From Streptomyces sp. SA15 (GTDB lineage: Bacteria; Actinomycetota; Actinomycetes; Streptomycetales; Streptomycetaceae), in assembly GCF_002291145.1 (NCBI RefSeq), contig NZ_NTGE01000114.1, forward strand, positions 1 through 64,000: a stretch of 64,000 bases of DNA, in the 5' to 3' direction. Positions 42,475 to 50,220 of the stretch are shown here, piece by piece (positions within the stretch are counted from its first letter, which is position 1; each line of letters starts with the position of its first letter). The notes below the pieces were generated by a model that saw only the letters and a program-made list of their open reading frames with translations, was not told the DNA's origin and did not search any database. Position numbers and translations under genes: made by a program.

Positions 42475-43538
42475 GAGACGGTTCCTTTCTCGGACTGCTG
42501 GGGCTGCGTGGGGTGCTCCGGCTCCGCGGGGCAGCCGCACGAGGTGCGATGGACGAAGGCGCAGGCGAGCCGCACGGTCCGGGCGGGCCGGTCCGGTGCG
42601 GCGAGGCGGTCCAGGAGCAGCCGGACCGCCTGTGCGCCGAGCTCCTTGCTGGGCTGGGCGATCGCGGTGAGCCGGGGAGCGAACAGGTCCGCCCAGGCGA
42701 AGTCGTCGAAGCAGCACAGCGCGATGTCGTCGGGCACCGACAGGCCACGCTCGCGCAGCGCGCGCAGAGCCCCGATGGTCATCGCGTTGTTGGCCGTGAC
42801 GAGCCCGGTGGGCGGCGCGGCGAGGGACAGCAGAGCCGCGGTCGCCCGTTCGGCGCCGGCCCCCTCGGAGTCGCCGTGCACCACCAGCCGCTCGTCGTAG
42901 GGGAGTCCGGCGGCCGCGAGGCCGTCCCGGTATCCGGTGATCCGCTCCCTGGTCGTGCTCAGCCCCGGCCGGCCCGCGACCAGGGCGATCCGGCGGTGGC
43001 CGAGCCCGGCGAGGTGGGTGACCAGCTCGGCCGTCGGCTCGGCGCTGTCGGCACAGACCTGGTCGAAGCGCGCCACACCGTCCTCGGGAAAGTCGAGCAG
43101 CCGGTCGAGGAACACGGTCGGTACGTCGTGACGCCCCAGGTAGGCGACGAGCGCGCGTGGATCCGCGGAGGGCGCGACGATCATGCCGTCCACCCGTCGT
43201 TCGTGCAGGAGCTGGACGACCTTGCGCTCATGCTCCGGATCGTCGTGCGGATCCGCGATGAGCAGGCTGTAGCCGTGCTCCAGGGCGCTGGCCTCGACTC
43301 CCTGGAGGATCTCCGTGAAGTACGGGTTGCTGATCGCCGACACCGCGAGGCCGATGGACCGCGTGCGGGAGGTCACCAGCGAGCGGGCGAGGGTGTTGGG
43401 CGTGTAGCCGAGCTCGTCGATGGCGTCCAGCACGGCCTGACGGGTGTGGGGCAGCACCGGCCGGGTGTCGTTCAGTACGTGCGAGACGGTCGCCACGGAC
43501 ACACCGGCGCTGCGCGCGACATCAGCCATGGTCGGCAT
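42471..43538 (-). CDS. LacI-family transcriptional repressor
   Basis: A 355-aa LacI/GalR regulator: N-terminal helix-turn-helix and hinge (TMADVARSAGVSVATVSHVLNDTRPVLPHTRQAVLDAIDELGYTPN split over residues 3-48), then a periplasmic-binding-fold sugar domain (SIGLAVSAISNPYFTEILQG, VDGMIVAPSAD, IALVAGRPGLSTTRERITGYRDGL, IALCCFDDFAWADLF). The C-terminus ends with CGCP. ATG 43538 has GGAGGTGG upstream. A near-perfect 24-bp palindrome 74 bp upstream, centred on TTGCGCAA, is the expected operator for autoregulation of the operon. Confidence 0.93.
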   Translation of the reverse strand: MPTMADVARSAGVSVATVSHVLNDTRPVLPHTRQAVLDAIDELGYTPNTLARSLVTSRTRSIGLAVSAISNPYFTEILQGVEASALEHGYSLLIADPHDDPEHERKVVQLLHERRVDGMIVAPSADPRALVAYLGRHDVPTVFLDRLLDFPEDGVARFDQVCADSAEPTAELVTHLAGLGHRRIALVAGRPGLSTTRERITGYRDGLAAAGLPYDERLVVHGDSEGAGAERATAALLSLAAPPTGLVTANNAMTIGALRALRERGLSVPDDIALCCFDDFAWADLFAPRLTAIAQPSKELGAQAVRLLLDRLAAPDRPARTVRLACAFVHRTSCGCPAEPEHPTQPQQSEKGTVS

Positions 43539-43611
43539 TGGGTCCACCTCCCGGAGCGGAACGGCACGCGGCACCTGCGGCACGGGGAAGGTATCGCATG
43601 CGGAGCCGCAC

Positions 43612-43635
43612 GTAAACGCTTGCGCAAGCGCTTAC
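43612..43635. promoter_or_regulatory. LacI-type operator palindrome
   Basis: A 24-bp palindrome with one mismatched pair. The left arm is GTAAACGCTTGC and the right arm GCAAGCGCTTAC, with the CG-centred core typical of LacI/GalR operators. It lies upstream of the lacI-pfkB operon. Confidence 0.75.
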
Positions 43636-43651
43636 GCGGGATCGTCGGACA

Positions 43652-44608
43652 TCACTTCCAGTCCCAGGCGATCCCCACGATCCCCGACCGCACCCGAGGT
43701 TCCACGAGGTGCACCGAGTGGTGCCGACCGGCGAGGGCCAGTTCCTGCCGGCCGCTGCGGGGCGCCGCCGCCGAGTGCTGGGCGAAACGGTGGCAGCGCG
43801 CCGGCAGCGCGTCCTCGTCGAACCGCACCTGGAGCGCGTACTGGCCGCCGGCCGGCCCGAACCCGCGGACGTACTCCCGCGACACACCGGCCGTGCCGTC
43901 CTCGACGCCGTAACGGAAGAGGAAGGTGTCGCCGGCCCGCAGCCGGGTGTCGAAGAGCAACTCGGCCACCAGCACCCCGGTCTCATGGTCCGACCGGACG
44001 CGTCCCGTACGGCAGTTCTCCAGGGCGTGGACCCTCATGCGCTCCGGCACGCAGCCCGGGTCGCCGTGGTGAACGGCCACGAAACGGTCGACGCCGTCCC
44101 GGTGGGCGCGCACGATGTGCTGCGCCTCGCGCCCCGCCAGCTCGCGGCGCGCCCCGATCCGTACGCGCTCGTGGTGCCCGAGTGTGTGCAGCCCGCCGTC
44201 GAGCGGCGAGTCAAGCTCGGCCAGCAGCTGTTCCAGGACGCCCGAGGCCTCCACCAGGGAGCGGTAGGAACGGGCCGCGGGCCGCTGTGCGGCCGGGTCC
44301 TCGTCGGTCCGGGCGAGCAGCCGGATCAGTGACTCCTCGGGCAGCTGGAGAATCTCCTCCAGCGCGCGTACGGCCCGCAAGGACTCGGGGCGTTGCGGGC
44401 GCCGGGCGCCCTGCTGCCAGTAGCTCAGGCTCGTGACGCCGACCCTCACCCCGTACCGCGACAGATGGTGCTGCACCCGCTGCAGCGGCAGTCCGCGGGC
44501 GGCGATCGCGGCGCGCAGCGCGACGTGGAAGGGTCCGCCACGCAGGGCCGAGTCCAGTTCCGCTGTGGCGATGGTGGCGACGTCCGCGTGCTGTGGGGCG
44601 TGCGGCAT
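43652..44608 (-). CDS. XRE-like DNA-binding regulator, uncharacterised
   Basis: A 318-aa protein with an atypical helix-turn-helix at about residues 25-95 (FHVALRAAIAARGLPLQRVQ, VRVGVTSLSYWQQGARRPQRPESLRAVRALEEILQLP). A long C-terminal region follows with several His/Arg-rich strands (GVDRFVAVHHGDPGC, VLVAELLFDTRLRAGDTFLFRYGVEDG) resembling a beta-sandwich ligand or dimerisation domain. I do not recognise a named family. ATG 44608 has AAAGG at good distance. A perfect palindrome, TGTGAATGCTTCACA, lies 14 bp upstream of the start and recurs before the amino-acid ABC operon, making both likely targets. Confidence 0.7.
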   Translation of the reverse strand: MPHAPQHADVATIATAELDSALRGGPFHVALRAAIAARGLPLQRVQHHLSRYGVRVGVTSLSYWQQGARRPQRPESLRAVRALEEILQLPEESLIRLLARTDEDPAAQRPAARSYRSLVEASGVLEQLLAELDSPLDGGLHTLGHHERVRIGARRELAGREAQHIVRAHRDGVDRFVAVHHGDPGCVPERMRVHALENCRTGRVRSDHETGVLVAELLFDTRLRAGDTFLFRYGVEDGTAGVSREYVRGFGPAGGQYALQVRFDEDALPARCHRFAQHSAAAPRSGRQELALAGRHHSVHLVEPRVRSGIVGIAWDWK

Positions 44609-44621
44609 GCAGGGGCCTTTC

Positions 44622-44636
44622 TGTGAATGCTTCACA
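44622..44636. promoter_or_regulatory. Perfect 15-bp palindrome before XRE-like regulator
   Basis: TGTGAA-TGC-TTCACA, identical to the core of 36513-36529. It is positioned between the likely promoter and start codon of the minus-strand regulator gene, where binding would repress it. The 354-bp gap to uvrC also holds a 12-bp direct repeat, TCACGAGAGGTG, at 44654-44665 and 44859-44870. Confidence 0.65.
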
Positions 44637-44880
44637 ACGGCTGGTCAGACCGTTCACGAGAGGTGTGCCGGGGGCACCGCGCCGGCGCCGGGGGGTCTTC
44701 ACATCCGTACGCCGTCGTTCAGGACCCCCGAGTTCCCCCGCATTGAAGCGTGTTGACCAAGTCCCGACAACACCTGATGTCCGACAGCGCCGTCTCGTGG
44801 CCGATTTTTGCGCGGCCCGGCCGACTGGAGATTCCCTTCACTCAGCGCAATGGCGTGCTCACGAGAGGTGGTGCGTGACG

Positions 44881-44922
44881 TTGTCCACAGGGAGCCTGGC
44901 GACCCGGCGGCCGTTGTCCACA
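44881..44922 (+). promoter_or_regulatory. Two DnaA boxes upstream of uvrC
   Basis: TTGTCCACA occurs at 44881-44889 and again at 44914-44922, same orientation, 33 bp (about three helical turns) apart. This 9-mer is the preferred Streptomyces DnaA box. Both lie just upstream of the uvrC -10 region. Confidence 0.65.
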
Positions 44923-44932
44923 GCCCACCGCG

Positions 44933-44955
44933 CTGTCACCCCCCGCCAGTAGGGT
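44933..44955 (+). promoter_or_regulatory. Leaderless promoter of uvrC, degenerate damage motif
   Basis: CTGTCACCC (44933-44941), 8 bp, TAGGGT (44950-44955), then 7 nt to ATG 44963. Spacing is identical to the ogt and uvrB promoters, but only the TGTCA core of the upstream element is kept. Confidence 0.5.
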
Positions 44956-44962
44956 GTGAGAC

Positions 44963-47014
44963 ATGGCCGATCCCTCCAGCTACCGCCCCAAGCCGGGACA
45001 GATCCCGGACTCTCCCGGGGTGTACAGGTTCCGTGACGAGCACCGCCGGGTGATCTACGTCGGAAAGGCGAAGAGCCTGCGCCAACGCCTGGCGAACTAC
45101 TTCCAGGACCTGGCAGGCCTCCACCCCCGCACCCGCACGATGGTCACCACGGCCGCGTCCGTGGAGTGGACCGTGGTCGCCACGGAGGTCGAAGCCCTGC
45201 AGCTGGAGTACTCCTGGATCAAGGAGTACGACCCCCGGTTCAACGTCAAGTACCGCGACGACAAGAGCTACCCGTACCTCGCGGTGACGATGAACGAGGA
45301 GTTCCCGCGCGTTCAGGTGATGCGCGGTCACAAGAAGAAGACCGTGAGGTACTTCGGGCCGTACGCGCACGCGTGGGCGATCCGCGACACCGTCGACCTC
45401 CTCCTGCGCGTCTTCCCGGTCCGCACCTGCTCCGCCGGCGTCTTCAAGAACGCCGCCCGCACCGGCCGCCCCTGCCTGCTCGGCTACATCGACAAGTGCT
45501 CCGCACCCTGCGTCGGCCGGGTCTCCGCCGAGGAGCACCGCGAACTCGCCGACGAGTTCTGCGACTTCATGGCCGGCCGCACGGGTACATACCTCCGCCG
45601 TCTGGAGAAGCAGATGATGGCGGCCGCCGAGGAGATGGAGTACGAGCGCGCGGCCCGTCTGCGCGACGACATCGAGGCCCTGAAGAAGGCCATGGAGAAG
45701 AACGCTGTCGTGCTCGCCGACGCGACCGACGCCGACCTGATCGCGGTCGCCGAGGACGAACTGGAAGCGGCCGTGCAGATCTTCCACGTCCGCGGCGGAC
45801 GCGTGCGCGGCCAGCGCGGCTGGGTGACCGACAAGGTCGAGGAGATCACCACCGGCGCCCTCGTCGAGCACGCCCTCCAGCAGCTCTACGGCGAGGAGAA
45901 GGGCGACGCGGTCCCCAAGGAGGTCCTCGTCCCTGCCCTGCCCGACCCGGTGGAGCCCGTCCAGGAGTGGCTGACCGAGCGCCGCGGGTCCAACGTCTCG
46001 TTGCGCATCCCGCAGCGCGGCGACAAGAAGGCCCTCATGGAGACCGTGCAGCGCAACGCCCAGCAGGCGCTGGTTCTGCACAAGACCAAACGCGCCTCCG
46101 ACCTGACCACGCGCTCGCGCGCGCTGGAGGAGATCGCCGAGGCCCTGGACCTGGACAGCGCCCCGCTCAGGATCGAGTGCTACGACATCTCACACCTCCA
46201 GGGCGACGACGTCGTGGCCTCCATGGTCGTCTTCGAGGACGGCCTCCAGCGCAAGGGCGAGTACCGCCGCTTTGAGATCAAGGGTCGTGTCGGAGACACG
46301 CAACTCTGGCACGGCGAAGGCCAGGACGACGTCCGCTCCATGCACGAGGTGATCACCCGCCGCTTCCGGCGCTACCTCGCCGAGAAGGAGAAGACCGGCG
46401 AGTGGGTGGACGACGATCTCAAGGACGACGAAGGCCGCCCCAAGAAGTTCGCCTACCCGCCCCAGCTCGTCGTCGTCGACGGCGGCCGGCCGCAGGTCGC
46501 GGCCGCCAAGAAGGCCCTCGACGAGCTCGGCATCGACGACATCGCCGTCTGCGGCCTCGCCAAGCGCCTGGAGGAGGTCTGGCTGCCGGACGAGGACGAC
46601 CCGGTGGTCCTGCCCCGCACCAGCGAGGGCCTCTACCTGCTCCAACGGGTCCGGGACGAGGCCCACCGCTTCGCGATCACCTACCAGCGCACGAAGAGGG
46701 CCAAGCGCTTCAGGTCGAGCCCCTTGGACGACGTGCCGGGGCTCGGGGACACGCGCAAGCAGGCTCTGCTGAAGCATTTCGGTTCGTTGAAGAAGCTGCG
46801 ATCCGCCACCATCGACCAGATCTGCGAGGTTCCCGGCATAGGCCGCAAGACGGCCGAGACGATCGCCGTGGCTCTCGCCCAGGCGGCTCCGGCCACGCCG
46901 GCGGTGAACACGGCGACTGGAGAGATCATGGAAGAGGAACCCGGCACCATGGGTTCCAGTGGGGAGCCCGTGACAATGGGCGCCCCGGACGAACGACGGG
47001 GGCAGGAGACATGA
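44963..47014 (+). CDS. uvrC: UvrABC excinuclease subunit C
   Basis: A 683-aa dual-incision nuclease. The N-terminal GIY-YIG domain shows GVYRFRDEHRRVIYVGKAKSLRQRLANYF; then CSAPCVGRVS, a UVR motif (MMAAAEEMEYERAARLRDDIEAL) for UvrB binding, the RNase H-like 5'-incision domain (IECYDISHLQGDDVVASMVVFEDG, LVVVDGGRPQVAAA) and two C-terminal helix-hairpin-helix motifs (LDDVPGLGDTRKQALLKHFG, ICEVPGIGRKTAETIA). ATG 44963 is leaderless. The stop overlaps rapZ by ATGA. An acidic/Gly-Met-rich C-terminal tail of about 35 residues extends beyond the HhH domain. Confidence 0.97.
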   Translation: MADPSSYRPKPGQIPDSPGVYRFRDEHRRVIYVGKAKSLRQRLANYFQDLAGLHPRTRTMVTTAASVEWTVVATEVEALQLEYSWIKEYDPRFNVKYRDDKSYPYLAVTMNEEFPRVQVMRGHKKKTVRYFGPYAHAWAIRDTVDLLLRVFPVRTCSAGVFKNAARTGRPCLLGYIDKCSAPCVGRVSAEEHRELADEFCDFMAGRTGTYLRRLEKQMMAAAEEMEYERAARLRDDIEALKKAMEKNAVVLADATDADLIAVAEDELEAAVQIFHVRGGRVRGQRGWVTDKVEEITTGALVEHALQQLYGEEKGDAVPKEVLVPALPDPVEPVQEWLTERRGSNVSLRIPQRGDKKALMETVQRNAQQALVLHKTKRASDLTTRSRALEEIAEALDLDSAPLRIECYDISHLQGDDVVASMVVFEDGLQRKGEYRRFEIKGRVGDTQLWHGEGQDDVRSMHEVITRRFRRYLAEKEKTGEWVDDDLKDDEGRPKKFAYPPQLVVVDGGRPQVAAAKKALDELGIDDIAVCGLAKRLEEVWLPDEDDPVVLPRTSEGLYLLQRVRDEAHRFAITYQRTKRAKRFRSSPLDDVPGLGDTRKQALLKHFGSLKKLRSATIDQICEVPGIGRKTAETIAVALAQAAPATPAVNTATGEIMEEEPGTMGSSGEPVTMGAPDERRGQET

Positions 47015-47988
47015 ATGTGAACAAGCACGACGGGCAACAAGGCCAAGGCCAAGGCCAAGGCCAAGCCGGAGACGGAGCACAGGTGAGTACGGGCACGCCC
47101 AACGACACGGCGGCGGTCCCGGACGCCGCGATCCCCGAGCTGGTGATCATCTCCGGCATGTCCGGAGCGGGCCGCTCGACGGCCGCCAAGTGTCTGGAGG
47201 ACCTCGGCTGGTTCGTCGTCGACAACCTCCCGCCCGCGCTGATCCCCACCATGGTGGAGCTCGGCGCCCGCTCCCAGGGCAACGTGGCGCGGATCGCGGT
47301 CGTCGTAGACGTCCGCGGCCGCCGCTTCTTCGACAACCTCCGCGAATCCCTCGCCGACCTCGACAGCAGGCAGGTCACCCGGCGGATCGTCTTCCTGGAG
47401 TCCTCCGACGACGCCCTGGTGCGCCGCTTCGAGTCGGTGCGCCGCCCCCACCCCCTCCAGGGCGACGGCCGCATCGTCGACGGCATCGCCGCCGAGCGCG
47501 AGCTGCTGCGCGAGCTGCGCGGCGACGCCGACCTGGTGATCGACACCTCCAGCCTGAACGTGCACGAGCTGCGCGCCAAGATGGACGCCCAGTTCGCCGG
47601 CGACGAGGAGCCCGAGCTGCGGGCCACCGTCATGTCCTTCGGCTTCAAGTACGGCCTCCCGGTCGACGCCGACCTGGTCGCGGACATGCGCTTCCTGCCC
47701 AACCCGCACTGGGTCCCGGAACTGCGCCCCTTCACCGGCCTCAACGAGGAGGTCTCGGCGTACGTCTTCAACCAGCCCGGCGCCAAGGAGTTCCTCGACC
47801 GGTACGCCGAGCTGCTCCGGCTGATCGCGGCCGGATACCGGCGTGAGGGCAAGCGGTACGTGACCATCGCCATCGGGTGTACGGGCGGCAAGCACCGCTC
47901 GGTCGCCACGTCGGAGAAGCTCGCCGCGCGCCTCGCGGCCGAGGGTGTGGAGACGGTGGTCGTGCACCGGGACATGGGACGCGAATGA
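47011..47988 (+). CDS. rapZ: RNase adapter/nucleotide-binding protein RapZ
   Basis: A 325-aa RapZ/YvcJ protein: Walker A ISGMSGAGRSTAAK, with Arg55 where Lys is usual, LGWFVVDNLPPALIP, VVVDVRGRRFF, FLESSDDALVRRF, TVMSFGFKYGLPVDADLVADMRFLPNPHW and the C-terminal IAIGCTGGKHRSVATSEKLA, the GlmZ/glucosamine-6-P-linked domain in enteric RapZ. ATG 47011 overlaps uvrC. The first 25 residues come from a GGCCAA hexamer repeat (QGQGQGQ); GTG 47083 is an alternative start that omits it. Conserved rapZ-yvcK-whiA operon, coupled by ATGA overlap with yvcK. Confidence 0.94.
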   Translation: MNVNKHDGQQGQGQGQGQAGDGAQVSTGTPNDTAAVPDAAIPELVIISGMSGAGRSTAAKCLEDLGWFVVDNLPPALIPTMVELGARSQGNVARIAVVVDVRGRRFFDNLRESLADLDSRQVTRRIVFLESSDDALVRRFESVRRPHPLQGDGRIVDGIAAERELLRELRGDADLVIDTSSLNVHELRAKMDAQFAGDEEPELRATVMSFGFKYGLPVDADLVADMRFLPNPHWVPELRPFTGLNEEVSAYVFNQPGAKEFLDRYAELLRLIAAGYRREGKRYVTIAIGCTGGKHRSVATSEKLAARLAAEGVETVVVHRDMGRE

Positions 47989-49052
47989 CGGGACGTACTC
48001 CGCGGCTGAGCAGGCTGCGCCGTGCGGTGCCCGAGGGGCGCGCGAGCAGGCCCGTCGAGGCCCGCGGCGCCAAACCCCGCCGCCGGGGCGCCCAGCCCAA
48101 GGTGGTCGCCCTCGGCGGCGGCATGGGACTGTCCGCCTCGCTCGCCGCCCTGCGCCGGATCACCGGCGACCTCACCGCCGTCGTCACCGTGGCCGACGAC
48201 GGCGGCTCCAGCGGCCGCCTGCGCGACGAGCTGGGCGTGCTGCCGCCCGGCGACCTGCGCAAGGCACTAGCCGCGCTGTGCGGCGACGACGACTGGGGCC
48301 AGACCTGGGCCCGCGTCATCCAGCACCGCTTCCAGTCGCAGGGCGACCTGCACGAACACGCGGTCGGCAACCTGCTGATCGTCGCCCTGTGGGAGCAGCT
48401 CGGCGACCACGTCCAGGCCCTCGACCTGGTCGGCAAGCTCCTCGGCGCGCACGGGCGCGTGCTGCCCATGTCCGCCGTACCGCTGGAGCTCCAGGCCCTG
48501 GTCAAGGGCCATGACCCGGACCGGCCCGAGGAGGTCGAGACCGTGCGGGGTCAGGCGACCGTGGCCCTCACTCCCGGCGAGGTGCAGTCCGTGCACCTCG
48601 TGCCGAACGACCCGCCGGCCGTGCCGGAGGCGGTGGAAGCCGTCCTCGACGCGGACTGGGTGGTCCTCGGCCCCGGCTCCTGGTTCTCGTCGGTCATCCC
48701 GCACCTGCTCGTGCCCGAGCTGCTGGACGCCCTCACCCAGACGAAGGCACGCCGGGTACTCTCGCTGAACCTCGCCCCGCAGCCCGGAGAAACCGAAGGC
48801 TTCTCCCCGCAGCGTCATTTGGAGGTTTTGGGACGACACGCCCCTAAACTCGCCCTGGACGTGGTGCTGGCCGACGAGGCCGCCGTGCCCGACCGCGATG
48901 TGCTCACCGAGGCCGCCAAGCGGTTCGGTGCCGCGGTCGAGCTGGCCCCGGTCGCCCGGAGAGACGGTTCTCCGCGGCACGACCCGGAGCTGCTGGCCGC
49001 CGCGTACGACCGTATTTTTCGGATGCATGGAAGGATCGGCCCATGGCGATGA
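47985..49052 (+). CDS. yvcK: YvcK/CofD-like UDP-GlcNAc-binding morphogenesis factor
   Basis: A 355-aa CofD-fold protein: VVALGGGMGLSASLAALRRI, TVADDGGSSGRLRDELGVLPPGDLRKALAAL, GNLLIVALWEQLGD, ALTPGEVQSVHLVPNDPPAVPEA and VVLGPGSWFSSVIPHLLVPEL. YvcK homologues bind UDP-N-acetylglucosamine and adjust carbon flux into the cell wall, for example under gluconeogenic growth. ATGA overlap with rapZ and a 10-bp overlap with whiA show tight coupling. A Lys/Arg-rich first 38 residues precede the domain. Confidence 0.94.
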   Translation: MTGRTPRLSRLRRAVPEGRASRPVEARGAKPRRRGAQPKVVALGGGMGLSASLAALRRITGDLTAVVTVADDGGSSGRLRDELGVLPPGDLRKALAALCGDDDWGQTWARVIQHRFQSQGDLHEHAVGNLLIVALWEQLGDHVQALDLVGKLLGAHGRVLPMSAVPLELQALVKGHDPDRPEEVETVRGQATVALTPGEVQSVHLVPNDPPAVPEAVEAVLDADWVVLGPGSWFSSVIPHLLVPELLDALTQTKARRVLSLNLAPQPGETEGFSPQRHLEVLGRHAPKLALDVVLADEAAVPDRDVLTEAAKRFGAAVELAPVARRDGSPRHDPELLAAAYDRIFRMHGRIGPWR

Positions 49053-50032
49053 CGGCAGCGGTGAAGGATGAGATCTCCCGGCTCCCCGTCACCCGGACCT
49101 GCTGCAGGAAGGCGGAGGTCTCCGCCGTTCTGCGGTTCGCCGGCGGCCTCCACCTGGTGAGCGGCCGCATCGTGATCGAGGCGGAGTTGGACACCGCGAT
49201 GGCGGCCCGCCGCCTGAAGCGGGACATCCTGGAGATCTTCGGCCACAGCTCCGAACTGATCGTGATGGCGCCGGGCGGACTGCGCCGCGGTTCGCGGTAC
49301 GTCGTCCGGGTCGTCGCCGGCGGCGATCAGCTGGCCCGGCAGACCGGCCTGGTCGACGGCCGGGGCCGCCCGATCCGCGGCCTGCCCCCGCAGGTGGTCT
49401 CCGGCGCCACCTGCGACGCGGAGGCCGCCTGGCGCGGGGCCTTCCTGGCGCACGGCTCGCTCACCGAACCAGGCCGCTCCTCCTCCCTGGAGGTGACCTG
49501 CCCGGGTCCCGAGGCCGCCCTCGCCCTGGTCGGCGCCGCCCGCCGCCTGTCGATCGCCGCCAAGGCCCGCGAGGTGCGCGGCGTGGACCGGGTCGTCGTC
49601 CGCGACGGCGACGCCATCGGCGCCCTGCTCACCCGGCTCGGCGCCCACGAGTCGGTGCTGGCCTGGGAAGAGCGGCGGATGCGCCGCGAGGTCCGGGCCA
49701 CGGCCAACCGTCTCGCCAACTTCGACGACGCCAACCTGCGCCGCTCCGCGCGCGCGGCCGTCGCCGCCGGCGCCCGCGTCCAGCGGGCCCTGGAGATCCT
49801 CGGCGACGACGTCCCCGAGCACCTCGCCGCCGCCGGAAAGCTGCGCATGGAACACAAGCAGGCCTCCCTGGAGGAGCTGGGCGCGCTCGCCGACCCGCCG
49901 CTGACCAAGGACGCCGTCGCCGGCCGTATCCGCCGTCTGCTGGCGATGGCCGACAAGCGGGCCCAGGACCTCGGCATCCCGGGCACGGAGTCCAGCATCA
50001 CCGAGGAGATGGCGGACAACCTCGTGGGGTGA
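49043..50032 (+). CDS. whiA: WhiA sporulation transcription factor
   Basis: A 329-aa WhiA. The N-terminal domain is derived from LAGLIDADG homing endonucleases (KDEISRLPVTRTCCRKAEVSAVLRFAGG, GAFLAHGSLTEPGRSSSLEVTC). The C-terminal helix-turn-helix (SLEELGALADPPLTKDAVAGRIRRLLAMAD) recognises GACAC-type sites with WhiB in sporulating aerial hyphae. ATG 49043 overlaps the yvcK end. An A/T-rich TATTTTT at 49013-49019 inside yvcK stands out in this GC-rich sequence and may mark an internal, development-specific promoter. A 13-bp tandem repeat begins at its stop codon. Confidence 0.96.
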   Translation: MAMTAAVKDEISRLPVTRTCCRKAEVSAVLRFAGGLHLVSGRIVIEAELDTAMAARRLKRDILEIFGHSSELIVMAPGGLRRGSRYVVRVVAGGDQLARQTGLVDGRGRPIRGLPPQVVSGATCDAEAAWRGAFLAHGSLTEPGRSSSLEVTCPGPEAALALVGAARRLSIAAKAREVRGVDRVVVRDGDAIGALLTRLGAHESVLAWEERRMRREVRATANRLANFDDANLRRSARAAVAAGARVQRALEILGDDVPEHLAAAGKLRMEHKQASLEELGALADPPLTKDAVAGRIRRLLAMADKRAQDLGIPGTESSITEEMADNLVG

Positions 50033-50079
50033 CGTGAGCGGGTGACGTCAGCGGGAGACGTGAGCAGGTGACGTAAGCA
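50028..50079 (+). repeat. Four-copy 13-bp tandem repeat after whiA
   Basis: Head-to-tail units are GGTGACGTGAGCG (50028-50040), GGTGACGTCAGCG (50041-50053), GGAGACGTGAGCA (50054-50066) and GGTGACGTAAGCA (50067-50079). The first copy includes the whiA stop codon. Three copies keep TGACGT. The array sits directly before the operon terminator. Confidence 0.85.
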
Positions 50080-50086
50080 GCCCAAC

Positions 50087-50127
50087 ACGCCGGTGCCGAA
50101 GCCCACTTGGGCCACCGGCACCGGCGT
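50087..50127 (+). terminator. Terminator of uvrC-rapZ-yvcK-whiA operon
   Basis: An 11-bp perfect stem (ACGCCGGTGCC / GGCACCGGCGT) with a small GCCC-ACTT-GGGC hairpin in its loop. Confidence 0.7.
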
Positions 50128-50220
50128 TCGCATGTGCTCGAGGCACTCTTGACTCGATCATGAAGTGACATGAGCCTGGCATGTGCTCGCCACTGTGGCG
50201 AACCACTGCTAGGGGGGTTC

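Noticed and set aside
47040..47076. GGCCAA hexamer repeat as an independent regulatory repeat
   Set aside because: It lies within the rapZ frame started by the ATGA overlap and is simply read as a Gln-Gly run; regulatory meaning is not supported, though start-site choice at 47083 remains open.
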